Assembly (NCBI RefSeq): GCF_000739655.1
Contig: NZ_BATR01000114.1
Span: 1-64,000 of the forward strand
DNA from: Verrucomicrobium sp. BvORR106
Lineage (GTDB): Bacteria > Verrucomicrobiota > Verrucomicrobiia > Verrucomicrobiales > Verrucomicrobiaceae
Direction: 5' to 3'
DNA length: 64,000 nt
In this document: piece after piece, positions 8,801-18,116 of the stretch
How positions within the stretch are numbered: the first letter of the stretch is position 1
Layout: each line of letters opens with the position of its first letter
The notes under the pieces: generated by a model
The model's input: only the letters and a program-made list of their open reading frames with translations
Database searches by the model: none
What the model was told of the DNA's origin: nothing
Translations under genes and position numbers: made by a program

Positions 8801-11800
8801 CTCTGGGTGATGATGTTGGAGGTCTTGTCCTGCGTTTCGCCGGGGCGACGGGTATTGGAGAGACCGATCAGTTTCTTGCCGCCTTCCACCGGGACGATGG
8901 TGCAGAAGGGCATGACAGTGAGGAGCCCGTTGGAGGCCATTGGGGTCCAGGTCTTGCCCTCGTCTGTGGAGAAGGATTGCTGCATGTTCTTGTCCGGACC
9001 TTGTCCGGCGAAGACAAAGAGGCGCGTGTTCCCCTGGGGATCCGTGAGGCGGTAGAGACTGGGGCAGTTGCGTACTTCTTTCCAGTTCTCTGGGACGGGC
9101 AGGATCTCGCTCCAGGTCTTGCCACCGTCGTCGCTGCGCTTCATGGGGCCGCAGCCACCGCCATGGCCATAGGTCCACACGGCGTACATCGTCTTGCCGT
9201 CCGGCAGCAGCGTGGTGGTGGGGTGCCCCTGATAAATTTCTGGCGTGCCCTGGGCGATCACCACCTGACGGGTGGTGTCGGTGGAAAGGTCGATCGTCGG
9301 CAGTTGGGTCACCGCAGGCTTCACGGCCTTGTCTCCCTTGGCAATCCAGTCCAGCGTGAATTTCGCCAGCGTGAGCCGCTTGTCCCGTTCATAGAAACAG
9401 AGGCCGGTGCCATCGGGCAGCACGGCCAGATCGGAGTAGGCACTGCGCCCTGGTTCGATGGTCCGACCCACCTTCCAGGTTTTGCCGTCGTCCAGGCTGA
9501 GTTTCAATGAGACATTGACCCGGTCACCGCGACCGCCGGGAACTTCCTGGGCCCGCTCGTCCAGCTTCAAGCTGTGGGGGTTGGAGAACACCAATGCTCC
9601 TGGCTTCTTGGGGAAGGCGATGATGCTGCCCATGCAGATGGGCTCCCAGAGGGATTCCTCGAACTTGGGCGTGGACCAGCCCGTGGCCCCGTCGGCACTG
9701 GTGGTGACGAGGCGGCGGCTCTTGAGGGAGGTGCTGCGGGCGTTGAGCATGACGCGACCATCGCTGAGCTGGACCGCCGCAGTCTCGTTGGGGTTTTTGA
9801 AATCACCTTCGTTGGGCAGGGCAATGTCGCCTGACTTCCAGGTGACCCCCTGATCATCGCTGTATATCGTGCCGGTCACGGAAGGGCCGTGATCGCCCTC
9901 CTTGCCGTAGGCCAGCCACACGGGGACGAGAAGGCGGCCGTTCCGAAGCTGGATACCATGTCCGGGTCCGGTGGCCAGCACCTTCCAGTCGCACTTGGGT
10001 CGGAAACCTTCGAAGGCCGCCGTGATTTCTACGGGTGCCGAGAAGGTCAGACCGTCGTCCTCACTGCGCATGTAGAAGCAGCGCTTGTAGTTCAGGCAGT
10101 ACAGGAAGTGGACGGTTCCGGTCTTGGCATCCACGATGGCCACCGGATTGTTCACGGTCTGTTCTTTCTCGCCGCCTTCTTTCTTGTGCGGGTTGCCCTC
10201 GTCGCGGGCTCCCTGGTGGGCGATGTGCTGGGCGGGGGAGAAGGTCTTGCCGCCGTCGGTGCTGCGACGCAGATGCACTTCGATCTCGCCCCAGTCTGCC
10301 GCGCTGGTACGGCGGGCCTCGCAATACGCCAGCACCGTACCCTTTGGCGTGACCACAATGCCAGGAATGCGGTAGAGGGAGATGCCATTTTCCCCGCCGA
10401 CGAAAAGGTCTGTCTTCTCCACCTCATCTGCCGCCGGTGCCGCAGGGGCGGGATCCTTCCAGTCATCGGTGCGGAAGGGGGAGGCGGGCAGGCCAACGCC
10501 ATTGACGAGATTGCCTGTAGGGTTGCTGGCCCAGGCGTAGCGCACCGCTGCTGGCTGAGGCACTTCGGGGTTCGAGACCACGACAGTGCGGCCGGCGATG
10601 GAGGCGGTGGCGGGTTTCCACTGGCGGTCCGCACCGGCAATCAAGAAGTCTTTGAGCGGCCCGTCCTTCGCTATCAGTCCTCTGTCGGCATGGTTGAATG
10701 TGACGGTCACCTTGTCTCCCTCGATCTTGTGCTCGGCTGGCAGGGGGCCCGAGTAGGACAGCAGTTTTTCGCGATACACTCTATCCAGCGCCCAGAGCGC
10801 GAGGCGGTTGCCCACGGCGGACTTGTTGCGGGGGTGGTTGTCATTGGCTTCACCCACGTCCACCGTGACGGCCATACCGGTGTTACGGACGGAGAGCGTC
10901 TTGAGCATGGCTTCCCTCACGAGGGGGCGGTAGTCCTTGCGCTCGAAGTTGGGGAGCTGCACCCAGGCAAACGGCAGTTCCCGTCCCCAGCGGGCGCGCC
11001 AGTCTTCGATCAGAAGGGGAAGCTGCTTGTCATAGAGCCGGGCTTTCTCCTCGGTGGCGGTGTTGTGCTCGCCTTGATACCAGATCACGCCACGGATGCC
11101 ATAAGGCAGCAGCGGATAGATCATGCCGTTGTAGAGGTTCGCGGGATGGTTCTGATCGGTGGAGGGTTGGGTTGGCTCCTGGGGTTTGCGGGGCGGGGGA
11201 TTGCCAGCCGTCTTGGCCTGCTGCACGCGTGTCTTCCAGGTGGCCAGCGCTTTTTCGTAGGATGCCTTTGCCTCGTCGGGTTTGAAGGCGGCGTCTTCCG
11301 TCTTCCACCGCTCCAGTTGTGCCTTCAGCTCAGGCACCTTCTTCTGGGCGTCCTCGCTGGTCCAGGCGGCGATGTCTGTGCCACCCCAGGAGGAATTGAT
11401 CATGCCCACTGGAACCTGGAGCTTGTCCATCAGATCCCGGGCAAAGAAGTAGGCCACGGCGGAGAAGTTGCCCACGGTTTCAGGAGTGCACACCACCCAG
11501 GAGCCTTCGCATTCCGCCTCGGGTTCGCGGCTGGACTGTTTGGCCACCGTGAAGACGCGCAGAGTGGGGCGGTTGGCAGCGGCGGCTTCTGCAGGGGGAT
11601 ACTGGCCGCGGCTGAAGAGGTAGGCCATGTTGGACTGGCCGGATGCCAGCCACACTTCGCCGACCAGCACGTCCTTCACACTGAGCGTTTTCGTAGGGCT
11701 CTTCACCTCCAGCGTCTGTGGTACAGGGGATGCGGTGAGGCGGCCGAAAACGACGCGCCATTTGCCATCAGCAGTGGTTCGGGTGGCCTTGGTCTGGCCT

Positions 11801-13470
11801 GCCAGGGTGACAGTGATGGGGGTGCTGGGTTCTGCCCAGCCCCAGATGGGGACGGCAGCGCCTGCTTGCACCACGGCGTGTTCTGAGAAGAGGGCGGCGA
11901 GGCGCACTTCCGCCGGCGGGGGCTTCGGCCAGTCGTCACTGCGGAAGGGGCCGGCAGGGAGGCCGGCGCTGTTGTAGAGGTTGGCTTGCGGCCAGTCTTT
12001 CCAGGCATAGCGCACGGCGACTGGTTGGGGGATCTCGGGGTTCGAGATGATTACATGACCGTTCTCCAGGCGTGCGGTGGCGGGCTTGAAGTTGCGGTCT
12101 TCACCCGCCACGAGAAAGCCCGTCAGCGCTCCCTCGGCTTTACCATCCGGACTGGTGGCGAGGCCATCGGCCGTGTTCTTAAATGTGAGCACCAGGTTGC
12201 CATCGCGAGGTTCGGCTTTCTCCAGCGCGGGACCCTGAGCGACCAGTTTTTGTTCGTAAACATCGTGAAGCGCCCAGAGCGCCAGGCGCTTGCCCACGTC
12301 TTGTTTGTTCTTCGGATGCACGTCCAGGGCCTCGCCGATGTCGATCGTCACCGCCATGCCCGTCTTGGGCAGCTTGAGGTTCCGGGTGTAGGCCTCGCGG
12401 ATGTCCACCCAGGCGTCGTTGCGTTTGATATTGGGCAGTTGCACAAACCCGAACGGCAGATCACTGCCCCAGGTCTTGCGCCAGTCATTGATCAGGAGGG
12501 CCAGTTGTGCCTCGTAGTAGCGGGCTTTTCCGGGTTGGGCATTGGCCTCGCCCTGATACCAGAGGATGCCCTTGATGGCATAGGGGGCGAGAGGGGCGAT
12601 CTTGCCGTTGAACAGGTAACCGAGATTGGTTGAGCGATTGAGCGTTTCTGCCGGATCGCGGGGCTTGCGTGGGATACTCTTGCCAGCCTCTTTTGCAGCC
12701 TTCACTTTCACTTCATAGTCGGCCAGTACCTTCTGGTATCGCTCGGATTCTTCAGCGGCGTTGTAGTGAGTCTTGATCTGCTCCACGCCCGCGACGAAGT
12801 CCTTCAAGGCCGGATCGGACAATTGGGCCTCCTTGCGAGTCCACGCTTCAATCGGGGTGCCGCCCACCGAGGAGTTGATGACACCGACAGGGCGACCCAA
12901 GACTTGATGCAATTGCCGGGCGAAAAAGTAGCCTGGGGCGGTGAACCGGCCGACGGCTTCGGGTGAGCACACCACCCATGAGCCTTTGGCTTCCTCTTGT
13001 GGTGTGTTTGCACCGCGGGAGCCTTCCGTGAAGACTCGTATGCTGGGGAAGTTGGCGGCGGCCTTTTCTGCGGCGGCATCTTTGGCCCCCTGCACCATCA
13101 TGGCCATGTTGGACTGGCCGGACCCGAGCCAGACTTCGCCTACCAGCACGTCCTGGATGGTCACTGCTGGGGAGTTGCTTCCTTTGACCGTCAGCGATTG
13201 AGGGTTGGAGCTTGCCTCCAGCGGGGTTAGGGCCAGCTTCCACTTGCCATCGGCGCCCGTTTTGGTGGTCTGCGTCTGCCCGGCCACCGCGACGGTGACA
13301 TCCTCGCCGGGAGTGGCCCAGCCCCAGACCGGTGCGGACTGGCCGGACTGAAGGACCATGTGGTCAGAGAACAAGGCGGGCAGCCGGAGTTCTGCGGCCT
13401 GAAGCAGCGAGCCGCCCAGCAGGGTGGCGGCGATGCCCGGGAGAAGCTTGAGGAGCGTGCGGCGGATCAT
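5878..13470 (-). CDS. Giant six-domain secreted sialoglycan-processing protein (two acetylesterases, two sialidase-type propellers, golvesin-like, FAD oxidoreductase)
   Basis: This encodes 2530 residues. The start at 13470 places the signal peptide [20 protein letters not shown] at the N-terminus; the frame runs 22 codons further but without signal-like sequence. Approximate order: sialate O-acetylesterase 1 (25-515; GQSNM serine near 120, DVHPKNK near 383), O-acetylesterase 2 (520-1005; GQSNM near 612, DNHPRNK), a GH33-type sialidase (1020-1380; YRIP near 1033, Asp boxes [32 protein letters not shown]), a second BNR propeller without YRIP (1387-1730), a golvesin/xanthan-lyase-C-like beta domain (1743-1882), a linker, then an FAD-dependent oxidoreductase (1927-2530; GGTPGG dinucleotide-binding loop near 1937). 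It would de-O-acetylate and cleave sialic acids. The oxidoreductase role is unknown, and an FAD enzyme on an exported chain is odd. No frameshift is visible. It is coupled to the sialidase downstream. Confidence 0.88.
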   Translation of the reverse strand: MIRRTLLKLLPGIAATLLGGSLLQAAELRLPALFSDHMVLQSGQSAPVWGWATPGEDVTVAVAGQTQTTKTGADGKWKLALTPLEASSNPQSLTVKGSNSPAVTIQDVLVGEVWLGSGQSNMAMMVQGAKDAAAEKAAANFPSIRVFTEGSRGANTPQEEAKGSWVVCSPEAVGRFTAPGYFFARQLHQVLGRPVGVINSSVGGTPIEAWTRKEAQLSDPALKDFVAGVEQIKTHYNAAEESERYQKVLADYEVKVKAAKEAGKSIPRKPRDPAETLNRSTNLGYLFNGKIAPLAPYAIKGILWYQGEANAQPGKARYYEAQLALLINDWRKTWGSDLPFGFVQLPNIKRNDAWVDIREAYTRNLKLPKTGMAVTIDIGEALDVHPKNKQDVGKRLALWALHDVYEQKLVAQGPALEKAEPRDGNLVLTFKNTADGLATSPDGKAEGALTGFLVAGEDRNFKPATARLENGHVIISNPEIPQPVAVRYAWKDWPQANLYNSAGLPAGPFRSDDWPKPPPAEVRLAALFSEHAVVQAGAAVPIWGWAEPSTPITVTLAGQTKATRTTADGKWRVVFGRLTASPVPQTLEVKSPTKTLSVKDVLVGEVWLASGQSNMAYLFSRGQYPPAEAAAANRPTLRVFTVAKQSSREPEAECEGSWVVCTPETVGNFSAVAYFFARDLMDKLQVPVGMINSSWGGTDIAAWTSEDAQKKVPELKAQLERWKTEDAAFKPDEAKASYEKALATWKTRVQQAKTAGNPPPRKPQEPTQPSTDQNHPANLYNGMIYPLLPYGIRGVIWYQGEHNTATEEKARLYDKQLPLLIEDWRARWGRELPFAWVQLPNFERKDYRPLVREAMLKTLSVRNTGMAVTVDVGEANDNHPRNKSAVGNRLALWALDRVYREKLLSYSGPLPAEHKIEGDKVTVTFNHADRGLIAKDGPLKDFLIAGADRQWKPATASIAGRTVVVSNPEVPQPAAVRYAWASNPTGNLVNGVGLPASPFRTDDWKDPAPAAPAADEVEKTDLFVGGENGISLYRIPGIVVTPKGTVLAYCEARRTSAADWGEIEVHLRRSTDGGKTFSPAQHIAHQGARDEGNPHKKEGGEKEQTVNNPVAIVDAKTGTVHFLYCLNYKRCFYMRSEDDGLTFSAPVEITAAFEGFRPKCDWKVLATGPGHGIQLRNGRLLVPVWLAYGKEGDHGPSVTGTIYSDDQGVTWKSGDIALPNEGDFKNPNETAAVQLSDGRVMLNARSTSLKSRRLVTTSADGATGWSTPKFEESLWEPICMGSIIAFPKKPGALVFSNPHSLKLDERAQEVPGGRGDRVNVSLKLSLDDGKTWKVGRTIEPGRSAYSDLAVLPDGTGLCFYERDKRLTLAKFTLDWIAKGDKAVKPAVTQLPTIDLSTDTTRQVVIAQGTPEIYQGHPTTTLLPDGKTMYAVWTYGHGGGCGPMKRSDDGGKTWSEILPVPENWKEVRNCPSLYRLTDPQGNTRLFVFAGQGPDKNMQQSFSTDEGKTWTPMASNGLLTVMPFCTIVPVEGGKKLIGLSNTRRPGETQDKTSNIITQSESTDGGLTWTPWRTLLDLGPLKPCEPAVVRSPDGKQLLCLMRENVKHISLYMTSEDEGRTWSAPKPTPPGLNGDRHMIRTLPDGRMVVCFRDTGPGSATRTHFVAWVGRYEDITSGKDGQYRIKLLHSYKGGDCGYPGVELLPDGTVVATTYVKYREGPEQNSVVSVRFKLDETDKMPKTTAEAPANRKAAGILLDDGEAEYTGMWKVGEKLTPLVGSSYRLDDRGKKELATAKFTPSIPEAGRYELRLLYVPASNRASNATITIRGVEGEKTVALNQREACLEDGIPRPLGTFSFAKGKAGTIEISNANADGFVIVDALQLVLEPEAAAERNTRSSASFPMESSSQTVPVKIPPPMLLESAAKPSDVNEKSYDLVVIGGTPGGIACAVRAAREGLNVLLVNHTQHLGGFVTSGAGGWEAPYDGQRAPLYAEMLEGAADYYRKTYGEGSPQHVASMPSKTSRAHIDRPKVEPRIAEMLFNKMVGREKSLTVLLGHVVTKAERDGALIKSVTLKPMHGDNTVTVIGKVFADGMYEGDLMAAAGVKTQIGRESRAQYGEKHAGVIYTQERHKEPGQRGFPKAADEGTLNIRYNSHATADILEGPQSGAADGSVMSYNYRLVLTRDPANKIMVEKPANYDASIARAAGGGGFVPNLPNGKVAWNGGRLIGPQNDYPAADWPKREEISRRYLEGMLMRLWWIQNDPEAPEKERKQFAGYGLAADEFPDNNHAPYEIYVREARRLVGRYVFKEQDNVVAEGIARTPVHADSIAITDWPVDSVACLPHRIPGGNTDGILFLGEESRPAQVPYRSILSREVENLLVPVAISASHVGWGSIRLEPVWMQLGESAGFAAALAVKGQTTPGQLDSEAVIRKLAANRVMISFFNDVEVTADHPAIAAAQYFGTKGFFADYHARLDEPLTEAVRQVWDNGMVALRAGKLQPMELAKRVRDAESQASPEVGATRGAALQKWFTTLP
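8291..8355. repeat. 65-bp direct repeat B, near-identical to 4779-4843
   Basis: This is the partner of the repeat at 4779-4843, in the same orientation. It encodes the end of the second propeller domain in the giant protein. The stretch between the two repeats codes for the golvesin-like and FAD domains and the body of the separate sialidase, as if that unit arose by duplication or insertion at this point. Confidence 0.85.
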
Positions 13471-13594
13471 GCAATGCAGGGTGAGGGGTTGAAGCGCGGT
13501 TCCGGTAACGCGCCCAAACACGGCGAAATAGCGCAAAACGTCTTGCGCGGACTGGAGATATGATTTGACCAGTGGGCGTCAGGGCAAACCCGGC

Positions 13595-14053
13595 TTACCA
13601 CTTGTCACGTCGCTCGAGCTTTTTGCCGTGGGCCTGTAGTCGTGCTTCAATGATCGGCACCACTCCCTCTGGGAGTTGGAGAAAACCGGCATGGATGTCG
13701 ATTGACCGTCCCTTCCCGTCGGAGAGGCTGAGAACCGGCGTGTGAGTGTCGAGAGTTTCGCAGGGGCCCAAGGTTGCAACGGCGATATCGGAAAAGCTCA
13801 GTGTTGTTTCGCTCCAGATGCCCACGAAAGTGAGAGACTCCTCTCGCAGGATGAGTCGTTGCTCAGGCTTCCGAATGAGGAACCAGCAGTGTAGGGCCAG
13901 CATTAGCAGGCACAGAATGCCGTCACCGAGAACGACCCAGATGGGAGCCCCGAAAACGGCCAGCCCCATGCCGACCAGAACATTAACTCCTATGACCACC
14001 CAGCCCACCCATGGGGCTTGTTGCATCAGGGGCAATGCGATCGTCTTGGTCAT
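13595..14053 (-). CDS. Two-helix membrane protein with PH-like C-terminal domain, function unknown
   Basis: This encodes 152 residues. Two hydrophobic segments (about 15-35 and 40-60) are followed by a soluble region of mostly beta character (about 65-150). The layout resembles small bacterial PH-domain membrane proteins, in which two transmembrane helices precede a YdbT/PH-like fold, but no diagnostic motif is present. It lies 20 bp downstream of the GNAT gene on the same strand and may be co-transcribed with it. No function can be assigned. Confidence 0.6.
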   Translation of the reverse strand: MTKTIALPLMQQAPWVGWVVIGVNVLVGMGLAVFGAPIWVVLGDGILCLLMLALHCWFLIRKPEQRLILREESLTFVGIWSETTLSFSDIAVATLGPCETLDTHTPVLSLSDGKGRSIDIHAGFLQLPEGVVPIIEARLQAHGKKLERRDKW

Positions 14054-14073
14054 CGTGTGGGAAAACTCGTGAT

Positions 14074-14628
14074 TCAGCTTCGATCACCGAGCTGGAGCAA
14101 GTAGTGTTCATACCGCTCATCATCAAGTGATGGCACATCCTGAAAACCCACCCGGTGGAGGACCGCCTTGGATTTGTCGTTGCCCCGCTTCGTCCGAGCG
14201 GTCAGCGAACGAAACCCCGCTTTCGCGGCCTGCTGGCACATCAGCTTCACCGCATTGGTCATCACTCCGCGATGATGCGCCGAGGCCCAGTAACCTGCTT
14301 CTGCTCCTTCGACGTCGTTGCTTTTGATGTCGCATGCAGCGACCACTCTCCCGGCTTCATCCTGAACCATGAAGGAGAAGTGGGTGTTGTGATCCCAACC
14401 TGCGTGCGTCCACGTGATCCAATCTGCGGCGTCGTTCTCCCGGTAAGGCTCACCCTCAAACCGCTGCCTGAACAGCAGGTCATACACCAGCGGCTCATTG
14501 GCACAGCTTGCGATCTCCAGGAGTTGGTCCGGGGTGGGCTCAATCTGATCCCCGCTGACCAGGAAATAGGTGGCACCCGTCAGGGCATTCTGAAAGGGAA
14601 GGCGCAGAGGGTGGGGGAAGTTGATCAT
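14074..14628 (-). CDS. GNAT-family N-acetyltransferase
   Basis: This encodes 184 residues. The ATG at 14628 is preferred because a longer frame would overlap the sialidase gene behind it and adds no plausible sequence. The middle and C-terminal parts follow the GNAT pattern seen in ribosomal-protein-type acetyltransferases: a strand with FSFMVQDEAGRVVAACDIK, a substrate strand, AGYWASAHHRGVMTNAVKL as the acetyl-CoA pyrophosphate region (an R-G-x-x-T form), and a C-terminal NDKSKAVLHRVGFQ. The protein looks cytoplasmic. The substrate is unknown. It lies between two genes of the glycan block but need not share their role. Confidence 0.8.
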   Translation of the reverse strand: MINFPHPLRLPFQNALTGATYFLVSGDQIEPTPDQLLEIASCANEPLVYDLLFRQRFEGEPYRENDAADWITWTHAGWDHNTHFSFMVQDEAGRVVAACDIKSNDVEGAEAGYWASAHHRGVMTNAVKLMCQQAAKAGFRSLTARTKRGNDKSKAVLHRVGFQDVPSLDDERYEHYLLQLGDRS

Positions 14629-14651
14629 GCTGCTGCGATGGTGGCACCATA

Positions 14652-15899
14652 TCACCGGAGAACCGGGGTGCTGGCAAGACTCTCTCTGCCGGAAGTCAGC
14701 CACTCCCAGTTGTACCTTGCGAAGTGCAGTTCGTCCCAGTAGTGCGTGGTGCCCTTGTCTCCCCGTTCGTAGATCATGCCAATGGTCTGGTCGTCCAGTA
14801 CCCCCAGGTCGGCATACGATCCCGGATGCGGCCAGATGGTGCGGCCGGCGCTCCAGGTGGCCCCTTCATCCAGGCTCCAGCGCACCGTGAGATTGTAGCG
14901 CCCGTAAGGATGCTCCGGTTGTCGATACGGAGAAGCGGGGCTGGCAAAGAGCAGGCGATTGACGGTTTGCCCCTGAGTCCCTGCCAGCGTGAATCGCTCC
15001 ACCGGACCATGGCAGCGGGGAGTGATCAGTTCCTCCTGCCGATGGAATTCCACCCAGGTCTCGCCACCATCACGGCTCACGGCGGTGAGGTGGCGAAGGT
15101 TGTCAGGTGCATCTTCGCTGCTCTCGTTGCGGGAGATCACCCGGAGGTCGCCGTTGGCGAGCTCCACGATCTGGCATTCGCTGGTGTTCAGTCCGATGTT
15201 GCCTCCGAGCTTCCAGGACTTGCCCTGATCGTCGCTGTAGAACGTGTGGGCAAAACTCCGCAGTCGTCCCTTGCCGATGTCTTCCCGATGCCGGGCTGGG
15301 ACGACGATTCTTCCTGCTTTGGCACCCCGCTGGAGCTTGAGGACGGTGTTGCCAGGTCCGATCCCATAACGCTGCGCCCAGTTCTTTTCCCATTGGGCCA
15401 TGCGTCCTTTGGGATTCTTCGGCGGCTTCGCATCTTCGTCGGACTTGCCCTGGAGTTGATCCCAATCTGGACGGGTGACTTGGGAGTGAATGGACAGGGG
15501 GCCTTGCCAGGTGACGCCATGGTCGTCGCTGGTCAGCACATGGAAGGCCTTCTTGTCGCGTAGGAAAAACAACCAGATGCGCCCATCGATCACGCCCACC
15601 GTGATGTCGGTGGTGACGTTGTCGCCATCGTCCAGAACGATTGCTTCCTCGCCCCAAGTCCGTCCCTGGTCGGTGCTGCGTTTGAGCACGATGTCGTGGT
15701 TGCCAATATCGCCCGGACCATCATTGCGCCGCTCAGCGATGACGAGCAGGTCTCCGTTGGCCGCCTTGATCAGCGAAGGGATGCGGTAGTTGGGCCTGTT
15801 GTCTGGGGTTAGAGCAAAGACTGGGGCCGTCTCGAAGAGGGGCTCGGCCTGAGATACCGGAGCGATCAGGAGAAACCAGAAGAAGGAGAAGAACCGCAT
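14652..15899 (-). CDS. Secreted exo-alpha-sialidase (GH33-type)
   Basis: This encodes 415 residues with a clear signal peptide (MRFFSFFWFLLIAPVSQA) from the ATG at 15899. It has the YRIP motif at 38-41, whose Arg is the first of the sialidase Arg triad, followed by AERRNDGPGDIGNHDI carrying the conserved acidic residues. Five Asp boxes are readable: STDQGRTW (75-82), SDDHGVTW (124-131), then SDDQGKSW, SRDGGETW and SLDEGATW. A C-terminal MIYERGD is a plausible position for a catalytic or supporting Glu. Length and motifs agree with a single-domain bacterial sialidase. This is the most canonical sialidase of the window and would release terminal sialic acids outside the cell or in the periplasm. 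It lies just upstream of the GNAT gene on the same strand. Confidence 0.9.
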   Translation of the reverse strand: MRFFSFFWFLLIAPVSQAEPLFETAPVFALTPDNRPNYRIPSLIKAANGDLLVIAERRNDGPGDIGNHDIVLKRSTDQGRTWGEEAIVLDDGDNVTTDITVGVIDGRIWLFFLRDKKAFHVLTSDDHGVTWQGPLSIHSQVTRPDWDQLQGKSDEDAKPPKNPKGRMAQWEKNWAQRYGIGPGNTVLKLQRGAKAGRIVVPARHREDIGKGRLRSFAHTFYSDDQGKSWKLGGNIGLNTSECQIVELANGDLRVISRNESSEDAPDNLRHLTAVSRDGGETWVEFHRQEELITPRCHGPVERFTLAGTQGQTVNRLLFASPASPYRQPEHPYGRYNLTVRWSLDEGATWSAGRTIWPHPGSYADLGVLDDQTIGMIYERGDKGTTHYWDELHFARYNWEWLTSGRESLASTPVLR

Positions 15900-15967
15900 G
15901 GACGTTGGGGGAGTGAATTTTCTCCCGCCAACGTCCCAACAACCGATCATATTGCACGGGATCTGCC

Positions 15968-16717
15968 TTACTTCTTGGCAGGCAGTTGAGCCTCGATGCT
16001 GGCCGCTACGGCCTTCGCCAGCGTCTCAGACCCTGCGGGCGTGAAGTGCACGTCCTTGGGGTTCTGCAACTTCGCCAACTTGGGTTGGATCTCGCCGTAC
16101 AGGTCATCCACAGCCACGTCGTTCTCCTTCATGACTTTCGCCGCGATGTCATTGTACTCGGTGACGCTGCCAAAAGTCCGCGGAGGATTGAGGGGACCGT
16201 CCGGGATGGGGGTAGTGGTCGCCCAGATGAGTTTCGCCTTGGTGGCTTTCATCTGAGTCACCAGTTTACGCAGGTTTGCCTCGTAATCGACCGGCTCCAC
16301 CTGCCGCTTCCCATCGGGCATGTGTTTGAGATCATGGATGCCCCAGTTGAAGTGGATGACGTCCCATTTATCTTTTCCTCCGGTGTTCAACCATTTGGTG
16401 AGATTGGCGACGCCGTTCTTCGTGGGGCCGCCATTGGTGGGGATGCGGTGCACATTGGCTTTCCCCTCCAGCAGTTTACGCACGGGCAAGGTGTAGCCGA
16501 TGGAGATGGAGTCACCGATGATCAGCACGCGAGGCAGACCGGGGACATCCTTCACTTCTCCAAGAGCGGGAAGGGGAGTGGGCTTGGCTCCCTTCTTGGC
16601 GGCGGGTGCGTTGGGATCGTCCGGCAGGGGGACGTCTGCCGGGGCGGCGGCGAGAGTGCCGAGCAAAGACGCTGCCAGGCAGGGCGCAAGGAGGAGGCGT
16701 GAGATGAGCGGATGCAT
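15968..16717 (-). CDS. Secreted SGNH/GDSL hydrolase (esterase)
   Basis: This encodes 249 residues starting at the ATG before a signal peptide (MHPLISRLLLAPCLAASLLG). A Pro/Lys/Ala-rich linker (25-60) leads to an SGNH fold. Block I is IGDSISIGY with Ser near 70, a Gly/Asn region is NGGPTKNG, and block V is KDVHFTPAG with His near 224. This places it among carbohydrate or lipid esterases of the COG2755 type. Together with the sialidase upstream (68 bp away, same strand) it could remove acyl groups from glycans; the substrate is not shown by the sequence. Confidence 0.85.
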   Translation of the reverse strand: MHPLISRLLLAPCLAASLLGTLAAAPADVPLPDDPNAPAAKKGAKPTPLPALGEVKDVPGLPRVLIIGDSISIGYTLPVRKLLEGKANVHRIPTNGGPTKNGVANLTKWLNTGGKDKWDVIHFNWGIHDLKHMPDGKRQVEPVDYEANLRKLVTQMKATKAKLIWATTTPIPDGPLNPPRTFGSVTEYNDIAAKVMKENDVAVDDLYGEIQPKLAKLQNPKDVHFTPAGSETLAKAVAASIEAQLPAKK

Positions 16718-16799
16718 GGTATCGAGAACGGCACAGGCAAATCGGAACTTAGCGGCAGCTGCGGAGAAACCTTTCCTGATGTGCGGATTTCGCAGGGGA

Positions 16800-17978
16800 T
16801 CAGGGGGACTGGTCGTGTGGTGTGTTTGAGTTTGAAGGGCTGAGGTCTTGTCCCTGGAAGCATTTTCGCAATCTGGCTCCAACATGAATACTGGGGCGTT
16901 CGATCCACCTGTAGCCTAAGTAGGCGACTGTAAGGATGAAGGGGTAGAGGGCGGAGCACAGCACGAAACTCGTCAGGGGTGATACGGCGGAAGAGGGATG
17001 AGCTCGGGTCAGTAATTGCCAGAATTTTATCAGTATCGGTTGGTGTATCAGGTAGAAGCTGTAGCTCACCATCCCAAGAAAGGTGAGGTGCCGGGAGAGG
17101 AGTCGGGAGGCAATGGAGCCCTGGATGTGCCATCTGCCGGACAGCAAATGCTCAAAGGCTATCCCAGTAGCCAGCGCTGCGATGAGAAATGAGAATGGAG
17201 CACTGGGTCTCGCGAGGGGCGCAAGCAATGCGCCGCCAGCGACCAACGGGAAGGGGATTCGGGACAGCCAACGGGCACGGGAGTTACTGATCGCTTCCTG
17301 AGCAATGTACGCTCCGAGTGACCAGCTGAACCAGTAGGCGAAAGGCGAGCCTGCGATCAGCATGGGCAGGTGCTGCTTCTCGGAGGTTAGCAAGTGTGCA
17401 TCGATGAGCCGAATAAGAACCTCGCAGATGAATGTGACCACCAGACTCGGCTTCCATCCGAAGCGCTGGCTCAAGAGCACGAGAGCCGGGTAGATCAAGT
17501 AGAGTTGGAGCTCAATGCCAATGCTCCAGAATGACGGGTTGATTCCAAAGAAAGTACCCTCGTTCAAATTGTGGACGGACAGGACGTGAGAAGCCAACTG
17601 CTTGAGTCGTTCTCCGGATTCGATGTGCCATGCCCCCCAGGGCCATAAGAAAAAGAAGGTCGCGACTGCGAGCAAATACGGTGGATAGATGCGGAAAAAT
17701 CTTCGGAGGAAGAATCCAGACCATCCGGATTCATTGCTGCGCACATGACTCAAGTGAATGCAGAAGCCGCTCACAACAAAAAAGATGGCAACGCCGTAGG
17801 AACCGTAGGTAAATGGATAGAGGACAAGGAATGACAACGGAGCATTCCAATCCCGGAAAAGCCCGTCCCACTTCAACTGGTCAAATCCAAATGATGTTCC
17901 CAAAACGTGGAACAGGAAGACGCCGAGGATGGCAAGTCCTCTCATCACATCAACAAACGGCAGGTTCGATTTTAGCAT
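16800..17978 (-). CDS. Acyltransferase-3 family membrane protein (OafA-like)
   Basis: This encodes 392 residues with about ten hydrophobic segments. Typical markers are the N-terminal FVDVMRGLAILGVFLFH with the conserved R-G-L-A-x-x-x-V-x-x-x-H pattern, FFVVSGFCI and RRFFRIYPPY. Members transfer acyl groups (often acetyl) to O-antigen, exopolysaccharide or other surface glycans from the inner membrane. There is no C-terminal SGNH domain, but a separate SGNH hydrolase lies next downstream, so the two could work on the same glycan. It is divergent from the GntR/LacI regulator. Confidence 0.9.
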   Translation of the reverse strand: MLKSNLPFVDVMRGLAILGVFLFHVLGTSFGFDQLKWDGLFRDWNAPLSFLVLYPFTYGSYGVAIFFVVSGFCIHLSHVRSNESGWSGFFLRRFFRIYPPYLLAVATFFFLWPWGAWHIESGERLKQLASHVLSVHNLNEGTFFGINPSFWSIGIELQLYLIYPALVLLSQRFGWKPSLVVTFICEVLIRLIDAHLLTSEKQHLPMLIAGSPFAYWFSWSLGAYIAQEAISNSRARWLSRIPFPLVAGGALLAPLARPSAPFSFLIAALATGIAFEHLLSGRWHIQGSIASRLLSRHLTFLGMVSYSFYLIHQPILIKFWQLLTRAHPSSAVSPLTSFVLCSALYPFILTVAYLGYRWIERPSIHVGARLRKCFQGQDLSPSNSNTPHDQSP

Positions 17979-18070
17979 TTGAGATCCGTGGTCGAGGGAT
18001 TTCCCCGCGGGCCAACGCTAGCAGGGAATCTAAAGAATCCAATGAAGAGAGCTCAAGGGGAATGGATGCC

Positions 18071-18087
18071 GGTCAAAAGTCTTGACC
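18071..18087. promoter_or_regulatory. Inverted repeat, candidate operator of the GntR/LacI regulator
   Basis: GGTCAA and TTGACC are perfect 6-bp arms separated by 5 bp (AAGTC). The site is centred about 38 bp upstream of the regulator ATG in the divergent region facing the acyltransferase gene. Position and dyad symmetry suggest autoregulation or control of the divergent gene block. No binding evidence is available. Confidence 0.4.
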
Positions 18088-18116
18088 AGTCTGTATCGAG
18101 ATGGTGAGGTAACCGA

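Noticed and set aside
9889-11886. Long plus-strand open frame (665 codons) antisense to the giant gene
   Set aside because: It mirrors the codon pattern of the minus-strand esterase/sialidase domains in GC-rich DNA, and its translation has no motif, signal peptide or start context.
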